64,000 nucleotides of DNA. It comes from Hamiltosporidium tvaerminnensis. Taxonomy: Eukaryota; Microsporidia; Dubosqiidae. A program made the position numbers and the translations under genes. The notes under the pieces are model-generated. The model saw only the letters and a program-made list of their open reading frames with translations. It ran no database searches and was not told the DNA's origin. The stretch covers positions 1 to 64,000 of the forward strand of contig CM061253.1 of NCBI GenBank assembly GCA_022605425.2, in the 5' to 3' direction. Below are positions 22,550-36,574 of this stretch, in pieces (within the stretch, counting starts at the first letter, position 1; each line of letters starts with the position of its first letter).

Positions 22550-25500
22550 ATATTTCTTTTTCGTAATATTTCTAAATATAGTTATTCTTTTAAAAATACA
22601 GCATTAATAGTATAAGTCTTATAGCGTATTTTTAATATAATTCTTGGGTTTTTTTAGACTCTTTTCTATATCTTGATTTGTATTTTAAATATATATTTTA
22701 TACAATATTTAAGGTTTAAGGAGTAAAAAAGCTATGAATATACTTTTTTTGTATCAAATAGATTTAATAGTTAAAAATAGAGCAAATTTAAGGATTTATT
22801 AGAAAGAATCTCACAATAATAAATGTATTTATAAGATTTTTTTTACAATATATAGTAATGAAATGAGTATTTATAATTTTTTTGTAACATATAATGGTAG
22901 AAAATTTATTTTATAGTTCTGGATTGATTTCATTATGATACCATTTTAACATCTTTGTAGAAGAATCAAAGATAATAAAAAAATAATTTTTTATTTTTAA
23001 AATGTTTTGATATTGATTTACCTAAAAGACCATTTAAACTTAAAGTGAATTTGTGAATGTTTTAATTATAATTCAGAGTTTTTTGTGTTAAATCATAAAA
23101 AAGAAATGCAATTTTGTAACTTTATTAGATTAAGTTAAATCCAGCGATGATTTTAAATTATTTTTTTTTATAGCTGGCTCTCCTCTATACTCAAACGGAA
23201 TAAGTGCGATTCTTAGCTACACATTTTTCTTATCTTTATCTAATTTTTTACTTTTTTTTTATTGATCGAATTCATGATTTAATGATTGCTTCTTAATAGC
23301 GAAGATAGAGAACATACAACAATAAAAAAATATTCCAAACAGACTATATGTAAGCCTTTATAACATATATTATTTTCATTTTGAGTTATGTATTTATACG
23401 AAATATTCTTAAATTTTGCAATATAATTTGTTTAAAGTAATCTCTTGACATTAAGAATAAATCGAAAGAAATATTTGATCTATTAGTTCTCTTAGTGTTA
23501 AAACAATGGCTCTGTCTGCAAGATATTCAAAAAATAAATATCTCGCTACAATTTTTGAGTCGAAAGAGTTTAGTTTGCCAAAAATAAAAAATATTCTTGA
23601 GCTTTTTTTGAAACTTAGATGTTCTAAATGATGAAAATGTGGCTAAAATGAAAGGTTATTTGTTAATCAATAAAAAAAAAGAAGAAATATCATGAGAATG
23701 ACCAAAATATATAAATTTATCGATAATAATCACGTTATTTATGATATTTTAAGACGAATTAAAAAATTTCCGCTCTTCTCACTTCAGATTACAAATACAT
23801 TATGGAATGTAATAATAAAGTGTATAGAATGTTTAATCCAAAGACAATTTATAGAAAAAATATTGTAATGAAAATTAAGGTTACTCAAAAAAGAATAAGA
23901 CAGAAGAAAATATCTCCATGTCATCTTATATATTCAACTCAAATATACATTTATTTGAATATTGTTTTCTATGCTTCAGATTTCTCAGTATTAAACTGTA
24001 TTTTTATTTATGAAATTTTTTTTAAACATAGATATCATGTTTAAAGCGGTGGTTCGTACATTATAGATTCCTTGGATAATATTAAGTTTAATTTTCTAGG
24101 TGATTTCTATACGTTAAAATACTTACAATTACCGTAAGTTTTGTATTAAAAATATTTTTTGGAACATTTCATATCAAAAAATAAAATTTAAAGAGTATTT
24201 ACTGTAAAGAAATCATAATTGAAGTACTGATCATAAAAATTTACCGCAAATGTTTAACAAATCAGAAAATTAAATAAAAAAGCATATTTTTAATCATTTC
24301 TTAGTATAAAGTTAAAAATCATCTTGTCAAGACTTATAATTCAACAGAAAAATATAAAAGCCTTAAATATTTTAGATAATCAAGTCGTATTATCGCATAT
24401 TAAACTGATTAAATACAAATAAAATTAAAGGTGTTCATACTGTATTCTGTTTTTTGTTCTGGCTTTGACCATTCAAATACTCATATTTTGGTAAAATTTC
24501 ACACTTTTATTTCCTGCAGGGAAAAGAGAAATTGAATTTGTATCTAGATGCTGTGATATTCTGTTATAGTTGATATAAATTCCTAGATATCATTTTTATG
24601 AGTTTTTTTTTAAAAAAATTAATTTACTGTAAAATTTCTGTACTTATTATAACGTAAGGCTAATACATTTATACTCATCACAAAGAATCCGAATTTATTT
24701 GGTATCAAGAATATTAGTAGTTTGTATTTTAATTATATAAGAAAAATTTAGTCTTTTTTGTTGTTAGCCTTGCAGCTACAGCTGTTACTTATCCATAGAG
24801 AAATTATAATTTTATATTAATATATTTTATTACCTTTAGTATTGAACAAAATAGCGACATTTTTACTTTGGATTGAGGTAATACAAAATATATTTTTTTT
24901 ATATTTTTACTGTTCTCAATTAAATTTTTATAGGTTTTAACTTTTAAATATGTTCTGGGTACAAAAAGAGTTGCAAATTTATAAAAACATTGTTTATAAG
25001 TCTTAGTTACCACTAAAAACATTTTCCTAACCATAAGATTTAATATTTTTACTCATTAAGTTAAAAATGCAATAATTTCAAAGCTAATGCTTGTAAATTG
25101 CTTTAGCACAGCTAAAAATGTTTTGTATAAGTTGTAGATACTATACAGTATTCCAAACCATAAATAAACCATATAGAAAGATTTATAAGGCATTTTATTC
25201 AACATCATTTTTTTATTTCTATTATATTTACTTATTACAATCACCAGCCGATAATTTGAATTTTTTTAACTAAAAAATAGCCTTGGTTGGAAAATTAATT
25301 TAATTTTGAACATTACAAGTATGAATGATGATTAGATTTATCTGAATATAATATTACGGTATTTTTGAAATGGCATGTGATATTACAAGTGAGACATTTG
25401 TTATTCTATTTATTAAAATAGTTTGTTGATATATAAAAACCATATTAATAAGAAGATTATTCCATTGTTGATTAAATCGACTCTAGGTTTAAATGCTAAA

Positions 25501-26640
25501 AGTATGAATTTATTTGTAAATTTAATGTCTAAAAAATTGGTAAGTTTTCCATTAGAAAGTTAAGACTTATTTTTAAGAAACATTTTATTCAAATTTTGTA
25601 TTCCCGCAGGATATTTTCCAAAGAAAGAGATATACTATCAGTTCAGAATTTATAAAGACATTTATAAGAAGGTTTTCGCATACATATTTATTTTACGGAA
25701 ATATATACAAATAAAGTGGTGGAAGTAGATTAGAACTGTAAAAGAACCTTTAAAATGGCAAAGTAAGAAATTATTTCAAACTGTAAATAAAATTTATTGC
25801 AAAACGTAAACCAAGTATTTTTGGACACGAATAAATTCTAAGGTGGGGACAATATAGACCATCTTTGCTTAAATTTAATAAGTAGATCGATTTTATTTTA
25901 TTTTCTTAGATACAATTACAGAATATAACAATTAGATTAAAGGATTTCTCACAACAAACAATAGCTTTCATAGTTCTTTTAAATTAATAATTCGAAAATT
26001 TTCATAAACTAGATCTTCTATAGAGTGGTTAAATCGTAAAAATGAACGAAATAGATAGAAATTTTAAAAAATAATGGCCATAAAATTGTCGAAACATTCT
26101 ATAATCAAAATTAAAAAACTGAATTAATTAAAAAAATCTTGATTCCTAGGTGATGGTGATATATAATGTTGGGTCTAAAAGAATAATTCATACAAAAAAT
26201 ACTAAAATCGAAATCTATACTATTTCCAAATATTAATATGTTCTAAGCTGAGGCAGATTTATGAAATAATCTTTTAAGTTAATATAAAGATTCAAAAATT
26301 AGAAAAAAGTAAAAATTTGCAGCAAAAACTCTTGTTTCTGTTAATATAAATTTATTATAATATAATAAGTTTTAGTGTTTTATTAGATGAGCTATATTGA
26401 CAAGAAATTTTTTCGTTTTAATTTTAAGTTTGTGTCAGTTTTAAGCAGAAGCTAAAATCAAAAGTAATTTTAACTGGGTTAGGTAACTGTTTAAGAACAG
26501 AGTTATGCTTTTTTTTGTTTGAATACTAAAAATTAAAGCTTCATAATTAAATAATGGGAATAGGGTTATGGAAATATTAGCACAATGTGTAAAGAATTCA
26601 AACAATAATTGATCAAAATCTGTAACGTATAATTTTCAGT
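22550..26640. other. Gene-free AT-rich stretch
   Basis: No gene could be supported in about 4 kb. The small ORFs (23802-24044, 24804-25034, 25056-25244) have random-looking compositions. The stretch 23470-23700 has slightly more structured codons and could be a decayed gene, but I could not identify it. Confidence 0.55.
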
Positions 26641-26642
26641 AT

Positions 26643-29255
26643 TTAACTTTGGGTAAAATCTAGCGATTCGCCTGAAACAATAAATGTTTTATTTTCAAAA
26701 AATACGGGTTCGGAACTACAATTTATTGTAAAAATATTTGGTTCAATGATACATTTTCTTAATTCAACCTTCTTTAATAAAGGCTGTGATATGATAAGAT
26801 TTTTTACATTTTTATTTATAGTTGTTGAACATAGAATAAGAGTTTCCAAGTTTAAGCATCGTAAATTACCGTAAATTTTAAGAAATTCTGAAAATACTTC
26901 ATTATCTAGAAAAATAACTAGATGTCTAAGGTTTATAAGCAATCCGATCTGAAAAATATCGTATGGACAAAGTAAGTTTCCAGATATGTCGATTTTTATG
27001 AGCGAGATTATAAGACAAGGGAGGCAAATATAAGCCATAAATCCCGCTTTAAGACAAACATCAGATATATCAAGCTCAGCAAGCCTATTAAACTGATTAA
27101 TAAAGGAAAGAGAGGCATTTTCTAGTTTATTTCTTTTTGGATTTAGTGATACAAAGTTATTCAAATAATTATAGTTTGAATTCAATAAAGTATTTGTGTT
27201 TTCTTCTAAGGCCGATATATTTAGGCTTTCAAGAATTCCAAAGCCGCTTATAACAGATAGTAAATCCGCATCTACTAAACTTCCAGATAAACTTAGTTTT
27301 TTTGTGCTCCTTTGCAGTGATTTCTGACTAAGGATTCTTTTTAAATGCGTTATGCCACATAGATGATCTAAAATTAGAATTTCAGCTATAATATTTGCAG
27401 AAAAAAAATCCAAAAAGAAATTATTCAACATACATCGAGATAAATCTAGATATTCAAACGTGTCTTTCCAATTATCGCAATTTTCAAAATATTTTAATCG
27501 GTAAAAATCAACTCCTCTCATACTAAGCACTTTTAATTCTGCGCTCAACATCATAGAATTAATTATCTTATAATTCATTTTGGAATAGTTTATATGAAAT
27601 TCTTGCAAATATTTCATTTCTGGGCATTTATAGAATTTTAGATCACTTTTATATTCACAACACGAAAGATCTAAAATATTTAGACTCTCAAGTGATAAAT
27701 TTTGGAAAAAACCATTTGTCAGTATAGATCCTATAATCCTCAGCGCTCTTAATTTCGGGAAATTTTTCGAAAGGCTACGAAAAAAAAAATTGGACTTTTC
27801 AATATCACAATGTACTAAAATCAGCGATTTTAAATTTCTTAAAGCCATGCAGAAGTTAAAATCAATATCTGAAATCTTTATTTTTTCAAATTCGATAGAA
27901 GTAATTAAGCTTTTATCTATTAAATTTATGTTATTAAAAACAACCGAGAAGCTCGTTTGCATTTTTAATGAAGTATTTTCATGGAATGGGTTGCAAGCAA
28001 GGTCTAAATCTTTAATTTCGGTAAAAAATATATTGTCTCTTGATATTCTTATACCTTTTATTGTATATGAACAAACTATATGATTCAATAAGATTAATTT
28101 TTTTTCAAAATTTTCGTTTATTATTAATTCCAGTGCTCGGGGTGTGATTCGAATCATGATTTCATCAATATCATGTGTTTCTAATGAAATATCTGTTGTA
28201 ACTTGTTCTTTTTCAATAAAAACTAATTCTTTCACAATCGAATTATATGTTACATGGATTGTATCATATAGTACATAAATGAATGGTAAAAAATATTTAT
28301 AATGATTCACAAAATCAACGTTAAAAAAATTTAATTCATCAAAGAATGATGCATCTGTTAAATACAGAAATATAAACGGAAGTAGATTTTTATATAATAT
28401 GAATAATGCATTGGATTCTGAGTAGCATGTAAGATCATACAGAAGCCAGATTAAAATTAGAAATTCTTCTTTTTTTATACCAAGAAAATCCAAATTCCAT
28501 CCATTTTTTAAAACATTAATACACTCTTCGAAAATATGACTATCCACATTACTCTTTGTTATATCTTTTATATTAAGCCTTATTTGTTCATTTTCAGTCT
28601 TAGCCAATTCGTCGAAATACTTAGATCGAATTTTAAAAGTCTGTAAATAATCAAACGTCACAAGATTGTTAGATTTTTGATGTACTAAGGTATTTTTAGC
28701 TCCTTGATTTTTCGTGCAATCTAAATCTTCATTGTTACCATTATTATGAAACATAAGATGCACTATATTGCTCTCAATAGTAGTAGTTTTTGAATTTAGA
28801 TAATTGCTAGTATGAAAAGATGTAGCACTATATTTTGACTGTTGACATTTTGATTCAAATTTCGTATCTAATTTTAATTTTTTTTTATATTCATCGTACT
28901 CGTGATGTTGCGTATTATTGCCAGAATAATTTGAAGCTATTTTAGACGAACACTGACTATTTTGATAAAAAGCTGCTGCGGTTTCATGATTTAAGTCTTC
29001 ATTATAAGAATTTGGAGGAGTAAAACTATATGGGCGCTTTGTGGCAAGAAATTCGGGATTATCCAACACATTAAAATCTACAATTATACGAATGCAATGA
29101 TTCATTTCGAGAAGGAATAAAAAAGAAGAAATTAAACCGATAACATTTAGCCCGAGGCATCTTTTCGTTAAATATTTACAGAATTCATATAATTTTTGAG
29201 TTTTTTCATCACCAAGAGAATTCTCTAGTATTAGTAACAATTTTTTGCAAAACAT
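26643..29255 (-). CDS. Leucine-rich-repeat protein, paralog 1, 870 aa
   Basis: A large intact ORF, paralogous over its whole length to the gene at 36575-39169. Order: an N-terminal ~60-residue segment with a hydrophobic stretch (about 36-50) ending in IRIIVDF at 55-61, at exactly the same residue number in the paralog; a poorly conserved hydrophilic region (~65-200); a conserved domain from about 210 to 440 containing LNIKDITKSN and LLPFIF; and irregular leucine-rich repeats from about 450 to 850 (patterns such as LNILDLSCC, LAELDISDVCL). The end contains LIISQPLLKKVELRKC. It probably mediates protein binding; whether it is secreted or membrane-bound is unclear, as the hydrophobic stretch is not at the very N-terminus. 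Met51 is an alternative start, but homology to the paralog extends to Met1. LRR families are commonly expanded in microsporidia. Confidence 0.85.
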   Translation of the reverse strand: MFCKKLLLILENSLGDEKTQKLYEFCKYLTKRCLGLNVIGLISSFLFLLEMNHCIRIIVDFNVLDNPEFLATKRPYSFTPPNSYNEDLNHETAAAFYQNSQCSSKIASNYSGNNTQHHEYDEYKKKLKLDTKFESKCQQSKYSATSFHTSNYLNSKTTTIESNIVHLMFHNNGNNEDLDCTKNQGAKNTLVHQKSNNLVTFDYLQTFKIRSKYFDELAKTENEQIRLNIKDITKSNVDSHIFEECINVLKNGWNLDFLGIKKEEFLILIWLLYDLTCYSESNALFILYKNLLPFIFLYLTDASFFDELNFFNVDFVNHYKYFLPFIYVLYDTIHVTYNSIVKELVFIEKEQVTTDISLETHDIDEIMIRITPRALELIINENFEKKLILLNHIVCSYTIKGIRISRDNIFFTEIKDLDLACNPFHENTSLKMQTSFSVVFNNINLIDKSLITSIEFEKIKISDIDFNFCMALRNLKSLILVHCDIEKSNFFFRSLSKNFPKLRALRIIGSILTNGFFQNLSLESLNILDLSCCEYKSDLKFYKCPEMKYLQEFHINYSKMNYKIINSMMLSAELKVLSMRGVDFYRLKYFENCDNWKDTFEYLDLSRCMLNNFFLDFFSANIIAEILILDHLCGITHLKRILSQKSLQRSTKKLSLSGSLVDADLLSVISGFGILESLNISALEENTNTLLNSNYNYLNNFVSLNPKRNKLENASLSFINQFNRLAELDISDVCLKAGFMAYICLPCLIISLIKIDISGNLLCPYDIFQIGLLINLRHLVIFLDNEVFSEFLKIYGNLRCLNLETLILCSTTINKNVKNLIISQPLLKKVELRKCIIEPNIFTINCSSEPVFFENKTFIVSGESLDFTQS

Positions 29256-29799
29256 TTATAGGAGGAACAAATAATTTGTTATATAAATTAATTATTCATC
29301 TAATATAGATTTTAATTTATCAATTAATATATTTATATTTTTTTTTTGATTTATGATAGATTAAATACCCCTCTATAATAGTTTTACTTTTTTGATTTAC
29401 AAAAGAAGAAAAATAAAAGATTAAGAGATTTCTCAAAGTTTAGATACTCCTTCCAGCAGCTATAATTTCTTGCTTTAATACATCTAAATACATGAATCTA
29501 TTGTACTTAGCAGCAAAACAATTAAAATAAAATCTTTTTAATTTATTAAAATACTGATAAAATCTTTAAAATATCTCTAGCTCTTTTTTTTAATTAGCTA
29601 GATATAACACAGACGCATAAATTTTTAGATGATATAATCAACGTTTTGAAAATTTTCGATTTGACAAATCTATTAATGCAATCGTATTTTTAGAAAGTTT
29701 CGCAATATTTTATAATCATCTCTTGTACTTAAAAAATCTGTCTTTCCGATATTATTTCATTCGTTTTTTTCGACATAAAAGAACACTTATAAGTAAATG

Positions 29800-30053
29800 C
29801 AATGGTTCCCAATCGGTGTTTCGCAGAGCAACAGTGCTCCGCAATAATCATGACGACTATATGAATAGACATATGTAGTTAACTATTTCTTTCATATACA
29901 TTAAGATATAACTTTAATAAATATGTGTTTCAATTATTATTTTACAGTTTTATTAAAACCCTGCTTACAAATACTTCTTTTAACTTAGGTGCTCCTCTAA
30001 AAAATATTTTCTGCAAAAGTTTTCCGTACCTCAGAAAAGGTTTGCAATCACTG
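29800..30053. mobile_element. hAT-like MITE (non-autonomous DNA transposon remnant)
   Basis: The ends form imperfect terminal inverted repeats: CAATGGTTCCCAATC at 29800 and, reading inward from 30053 on the minus strand, CAGTGATTGCAAACC. Both resemble the CAGTGGTTCNCAAAC ends of hAT superfamily elements. Sub-terminal stretches (GTGCTCCGC on the left; CTGAGGTACGG on the right) also look like hAT ends. Total length is about 254 bp with no ORF. The flanking 8-mers do not match, so any target-site duplication has decayed. Confidence 0.45.
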
Positions 30054-31079
30054 CTATAGATATTAACCAATTAAACTACATTTTTCAGATAATACCATCG
30101 GTTTACTCAGCAGTGTTATATCTTGCAAAAAGACTGTGTTGGCCCAAAGAAATTATTCAAATATAAATAACGAATATCGAAATATTGTAAACAACTTAGA
30201 CTACATTTATATTTTTTTTCGTCAGTCTTTATAATCAAAGCCTCGAATAAATTATCTATGTTTAAGGAAAAATTTAAATAGGAATACTTTTCTTTTGTTT
30301 TACACTGTGATAAATGCCGTTTATTAAAAGATTCTGTTCTCAAAATTTTAAGATAAAAATTTTGAGTTTTAAACAGGAAAGGTAAAAAACTACAAATACT
30401 ATGGTCTAAGGTCAGGCAGTGAGAGGATTTCAGACATTTGTTAAAAAATTCTTTCTGGGTTATTGTGCAGACAAAAAAACCAGATTTAAATCATTAGTGA
30501 AACTGACCTCAAATATTTGGTACATCAGGATAGACTCTGAATAGATAGACAGAATGGGGTATTTGCAGAAACGTCAAGTATTATGTTGCTTTTCTTAAGC
30601 AATTGACTCCCATATGAAAAAAAATTTCTAAATTCTTGATCGGAATAAGACATCTAAGACAATTTATAGTTAGTATCACATGCAGTATATAGTATATAAC
30701 TAGGAAAATATTTTAAACTGCAAACCACTATTTTTAGCCATAAAAAGCAAGAAAATATCTTTATATATTACGGAAAATTTAAATAATTGAGCAATTTTAG
30801 AAATTTATATGAAATATTCCATAACATGCAAAAATGAGGGAAATATTATTACGCTAAAAAATTATAGAATAAAAGTTTTTATACGGAGAAACATGCAAAT
30901 CCAGAAAACATATATGTCCTGTGTTCTTTATATCAGAGCAGCTTACTTTTCGGTAACATTTCGAGTTCAAAAGTTTTTTTTCTTTTACAGTACAAAATTT
31001 TGTCAGATTTGCATTCAGGTTTGTAGCCAAATCCTTTTAACATTGGCAGCCGGTATTGAAAAATAGTCTTGCAAGTTCT

Positions 31080-32530
31080 CTTGGCGAAATCCTAGGCCTA
31101 GGGAGAGCTTCGACAAAAATAAACTTTTAATTGCATATTCTAAATTAGTTTTCCACTTAATTTGAGTCGGAGTTCGTTGTTTGTCTCATTTTATACTGAT
31201 TTGCAGCTGATATTCTACGAACTCATCCAAGTTTTTGCTTTCATCGGAGCAACTTATTTCAACATCTGGAACCCAAAATCTTACCGTTTCACGATATTTG
31301 GTGACAGTGTATTTTAAATTATTAAATCGAATTGCTTTTTCAGCTTGTTTAAAAGCTTTTCTACTGGAATCTCCTTGTATTTCAATATGCCTGAATTTAT
31401 TTCCGAATCGAAATTCTCCTTAAACACATCATAATTAATCTTAGGTTTTTTTAATACCAAAGACTTGAATATTAGATGAAATATAGACATTTGTTTCCGT
31501 TATACGTCATTGAAATCGGAACTTCGATTAAATAGCTAAGTAAAATTTGAACATAACTAACAAACAAATTTGTTTCCTCCTTGTTACTTTGACTCGTGTT
31601 ATATCGATTGGCTCTTTTTGTAGTTTACTTTCCCAGATATATTGTAAATTGTTTTGATTGTTAAATATTACTTATAAGTTGTCTTCGCAATTTATATTGA
31701 ACATAATGTCTGTAGGCAAAAAGAATTAGTATCTAATTTTGTACTTTTTTCCCAACATTTCTTCATACTGTGTAGAGTTTATGCTACAAGAATAGCTCTG
31801 AAAATCATAAACCGAGCCAATCTTAAGCCTCTTGACTATTTTAGGCCCTATTGTCTTCTGGGTACAAAAAAAACATATTCTTCACATCTAGATTTCAATT
31901 CATTCAGAATCTTGACTTTAGGTGTGTCTAGGTTTTCCATATAAAATCTTTATTTCTGGATAAATGTTATATACTTCTTTTATGATATTTCTTGAAATTC
32001 CCTGCCATTATCACTTTTCAAAATAGTAGTCCATCAAAAATAGTAAAAATAACAATAAATAAGCTATTTCTTCTGTAACCTTGCTCTAAAGAGGTCGGTC
32101 ATATGAATTCGGCATAATGATTTTGATCTCAAGTATTAATTAAATAGATAATCAGATTGAGAGCAAATGTCGATTAAATCGTCCCGAAATCTCGAATTCA
32201 TGTTTTTGCATAGTATAGATTCCCACCAATTCGTTTTTTAACACAATGTTTTTTTGCTGTGTAGATAAATTTAGATAAAGTATTATCATTTCTATTGGGA
32301 TATTTTTTTTACTCTTTTAAGTCGTTTTCATAAGTTCTTTTCTTTTGCCCAAATTTTAACATATGCATTATGTAAAATAAAATATATTCTACAAATGTAC
32401 CTAAAACCCAATATGCTCTTTACCTTAATTAGGAAAAAAAACAATTGTGTTTTTTTCTTCCCAATATTTAATGTTTCAAACTCGCGTAAACGTTTATAAT
32501 CATCGGGTTTGGATCTAATTACTTGCATTT
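31080..32530 (-). pseudogene. Decayed LTR-retrotransposon-type integrase/pol
   Basis: On the minus strand, broken frames contain integrase core motifs. SDNGREF (31995-32015) carries the second catalytic Asp, and downstream YGKPRHT (31921-31941) continues into SQ...SE. This matches the [SDNGREF ... GRPRHPQSQGS] pattern of gypsy-type and gypsy-derived integrases. The two motifs are in different frames. Upstream pieces (32328-32528, open for 66 codons) and downstream pieces (31080-31880) appear to be remains of the same polyprotein. No LTR was identified next to it. Confidence 0.6.
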
Positions 32531-35500
32531 AGATGGTTTGTTTTACTCCTACTCTAAGTATTGTATTTTTATGGAATTGGTGTATTTTAACGCTTGAATA
32601 AGCACAGTACATTCAGCTTTTTCAAAACAATGCTTCATCCAGATTGGATCTGTTAATATGGGTTCCTATATATTATTTTCTCAAAAAAACTCTAACACTT
32701 AATAATGAAAGAACCGAAAACAATACCTATGTTGTTAAACTGCCGGATAATACAAGCGACATGTCTAATTATACTGCAGATTGTATTAGCGTAATCACAT
32801 CAGATTTACATTGCTAAATTTCTGTTAATTTAAACTTCCTGTATAAATTGTACCCGTATTTTATTTACCCGCTACTGTAAAAAATTATTAGACTATCTAA
32901 AAATATTTGCAAATTTCCCGTAGTATTATTTGCTTTTTTACCATTTTGGTAATTTTTCTTTTCATTTTCACGATTAGTAGGCAATCTAAATGACTTTTTA
33001 CTTTTCGGGATTCCTAAATACAAATCTATTGACACAAAGCTAAAAATTGATATATTTAATTACACAAGCGTCGAATTATAATAAAGAGCTGATTTCCTAT
33101 TTTAGAGACCTAATAAGGAATATCTAGGAATATAATGTGATATATCCAAAATAGACACAAGCTGAAATAGAACTAAATACATTTTTCCATATAATTTATT
33201 TTTTTTTAAAAGATTTCCTTCTTTTTTTGTTAGTTTGTAATTTGTATATAAGCGAAATACTCGCTACATGGGTAATTCCAAAATATTACGACTTCTAACC
33301 CCATCTAAATGTATATTATAAATATAATGATACATGATTAATCATTTTAATTAAATATTATTAAAAGATAACATTTAAGAGTTTTTTCATAAATAACGCC
33401 ATTATAATATTCTTTCTTTAATCTTAATAGAAAATTATATGAAGAATGTATTAAGATGCTGTAATGAAATATGAGAATTTCAGAATAAATATTAAACATA
33501 TTACAAAGTATTCCGACAAGTAAAGAGTGTAAGATGTATCATATCATGTTCTATTTTCTTTATTAAATATACGAGAGAGAATTTCGATATAAGAAATCAG
33601 GTACTACCGATGTTTCGTCTCTTTTCACACATATTTTTGTAGTCAAATTTATTTGTCTTCTTCTGGTATGTTTTACCAATTACTATAATACCTTAAAATT
33701 TAAAATTATTTTTTTTGGATTCAATTTTAAATGTAAATTGTCTACCATGTTTAAGTCAAGAGTAGATTTCCAATGTTTATTTTAAACTTAATTTTTAAGT
33801 TCAGAAAATATTTAATAAATTTCTGTATTAGCAATCTATTTGATATTTTTTTAGTCTTAATTTTTTTTGGTTATTGCTTTTTTTTTGTCCTTTCTACTTC
33901 TATTTTTGATCCATTATTCCTTTATATTTAGACATTTCCCCCGAATTTAGAGTCAAAGTTCCGAATTTGATTCTTTATTTATTTTGTTTGTAATCTAGGG
34001 GACACCTTCTTTAATTAGTGTTAGAGTAAAGTGAGTGTGAGCCGCAGGTCTCTTTTTGTTTCCTTTAATGCATTTAGAGATACTCTTCATCAATTCAAAT
34101 CGACATTTAGTCTCGATATCAATATTCCTTGTCGGCCAAAATATAAATTTTTAAACCCTACTATGATTACTTTAGTGTACATGCATGTATCAACATCTTG
34201 TACCTAAATTTTTCTTGTGATTCAATTTGTGTGTTTTATGTACAATTTCCTTCAACTTTAAGATATTAGTTATAATATCATATTATACTGTAAACATGAA
34301 ATAAATTGATAACGAAAATTGATCTTCTTTGGAATCGTAACCTAAACATACGAGTGAATATAGCTAAATTTTTATACTATCAATAATCCTTATCTAGTTC
34401 GTTTTTAATTAAAAATAAAACATCCGAAAATTATTTAGAATTTTAACAAAAAATTTTCCTATAGTATGCAGTCTTGGTTCTGCCTACTCGTTTTATATTC
34501 TTTAAAGCGTGCAAACTTATGCGTCTATGACATTAAATTAATGTTTATTTCGGTGGAAAAAAGTGGAAATCGACCCTTCGCATTCTGATCGTTTGTATCT
34601 AGTATATTCGAATATCTAGCATTTTCGAATTGTGTTTGATGATTTTTAAGCATTAAAAATATTTCTAGAATATAAATACATACACCATGTACTCAAAAAT
34701 ACATTTATATATAAGCGTAATAGCAGACTCTTTGTTAGATAGCTTGCTATTGTAGTTGGTATATCATTTAGAGTGTCTTTTAGTCTATCTTATTTTATAT
34801 AAATTTATTTTTAAATGTGGTGCTCTATTTGGTAATATAAATTTATTAAGTTCAATATGAACAGTTTATCCTTCGAGGTCTTCTTTCTATATATATCTTG
34901 CCCCTAGATGCCTTTTTGTGTAAAGAATCTAGTTAACTGTCCAAGTTTAGAATTCTACGCTATGTGTTTATATTTTTTTACATTTTCTTAAATTCTAAAG
35001 AAGTCAAACAATACTTTATACATGAAAATTAAACTTTTTATACCTAAGAGAATATTAAAGTATTAAATATAATTTATCGTTGTTAAACGCCTGTTTTATT
35101 CTTTACTGACCTAGAATTTGTTTAAAATATGAAAAACAGCGAAATTTCCAATTAATTCGAATTATTTTCATGTAATAGGCATTAATTATATTTAATTTCA
35201 ATTTATTACATGAAACAAATAGTTTTACTTTTATTTAGCTTGACAAAATCTTTTTAGTCAGATTTTCGTTTTGTTTGCAATTTTTACAATGAAATCTATG
35301 TAAATTTTCTCGACTATCTTCAACTTATTGTAAGTACTAAGAAAAATTCCTTCTCGCTTCCAGTGTAATGTTAGTTTATTTGATCTTTTCTTTAAAACTT
35401 TACTTTATAGGTAGCATGTAGTTTGAGTATCTTAATGCGAAAAACAATTGGAAATCAGTACTAGTTTAATTAGATTAATATAATTTGGTTTTTTAGACCA

Positions 35501-36570
35501 AAATGTTCTCTAAAACTTTAGAATTATATTAAATTATAGCACGTTCTTGTTTTTACTTTAATGAACATTTAATTGAGCTATAATTCGAATTATTCTGATA
35601 TTTAAGTTTGGAATTTTCAAAATTTTTAATGAATAGTCAGCATATAATCTTAGCTCATAGTGGTTTTAGGAATTCAAACACCATTCTTTAATTTTTTCAT
35701 CGAAACAGACCAAAATTTAAACCATTTTTTTTGTTTCGATTGAATCATTCCAATCAAATTTAAGTCTACGAAACAAATATAGATCTACTTGGTATAATAG
35801 TTTTTTTAAAATTAATATGTAGAGATAAGAAAGATATCCGAATAAAAATGATGTTAAGATTTAGAATAATGAATCTGATATATTCGAGTTAGATAAGAAA
35901 AAACAAGATATAACTTACGAAGTTGCAACTACTTTATAGAATAGATATAAAGTAATTATATCCAAAGATTTTTGCAGTAGAACCTATTAACAAATGGTTT
36001 TGGAGTTGTTTTTGAATGTTAGGTTGGGATTATTTCATATGCCACGACCTGGGCCTATACTATAACAAATTCCGCATTGATATCTTAAAGAAATCAAAAT
36101 CCGGTAATAAAAAGACATACAGAGTCTAGTGTGTACAAGTAAACAGCCTATTTCGTTTCTTTTGATAGAAACATGGGGCTTGAGTCAGACTTAAATGCCG
36201 AAGTAGATCGGGAAAAAAATTCAATAGGTGTTATACAAAATGCCGAAATAAATAATAATTAATATATACTTTGAGATTATCAAGTAACTAGAAAACTGAT
36301 TTTTAACAAATAAAAATACAATACTCATACTACTAATATTAGAAAGAGAAACTACTCGAGAGGGAAAGTAAAAAATACAAACGAAGATCATATTTAGAAG
36401 ATCAAGCAGTATTTTAAAGAGTAAAAGAAAATTAATACCGAGTAAAACAGCTTAAGAATAAGTTTATTAAATTAACAATTAGGAATAAACAAATCTGAAG
36501 ACAAGTGAATCATTTTTAGGCAATAATAATAGAAACTTAAATTTTGTCAAATATAAAAATTAATTAAAAA
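32531..36570. other. Gene-free AT-rich stretch
   Basis: About 4 kb without a supportable gene. Slightly less AT-rich patches near 33940-34140 and 35990-36240 may be old transposon or gene fragments; no motif allowed identification. Confidence 0.5.
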
Positions 36571-36574
36571 TTAT

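Noticed and set aside
23802-24044. 80-codon ORF
   Set aside because: It has no signal peptide, motif, codon bias or relative in the window; this length is expected by chance in such AT-rich DNA.
27790-28083. 97-codon plus-strand ORF
   Set aside because: It lies antisense within LRR paralog 1, whose full-length paralog confirms the minus-strand frame.
30116-30343. 75-codon minus-strand ORF next to the hAT-like MITE, considered as a transposase fragment
   Set aside because: No transposase motif; the Cys residues do not form a recognisable zinc finger.
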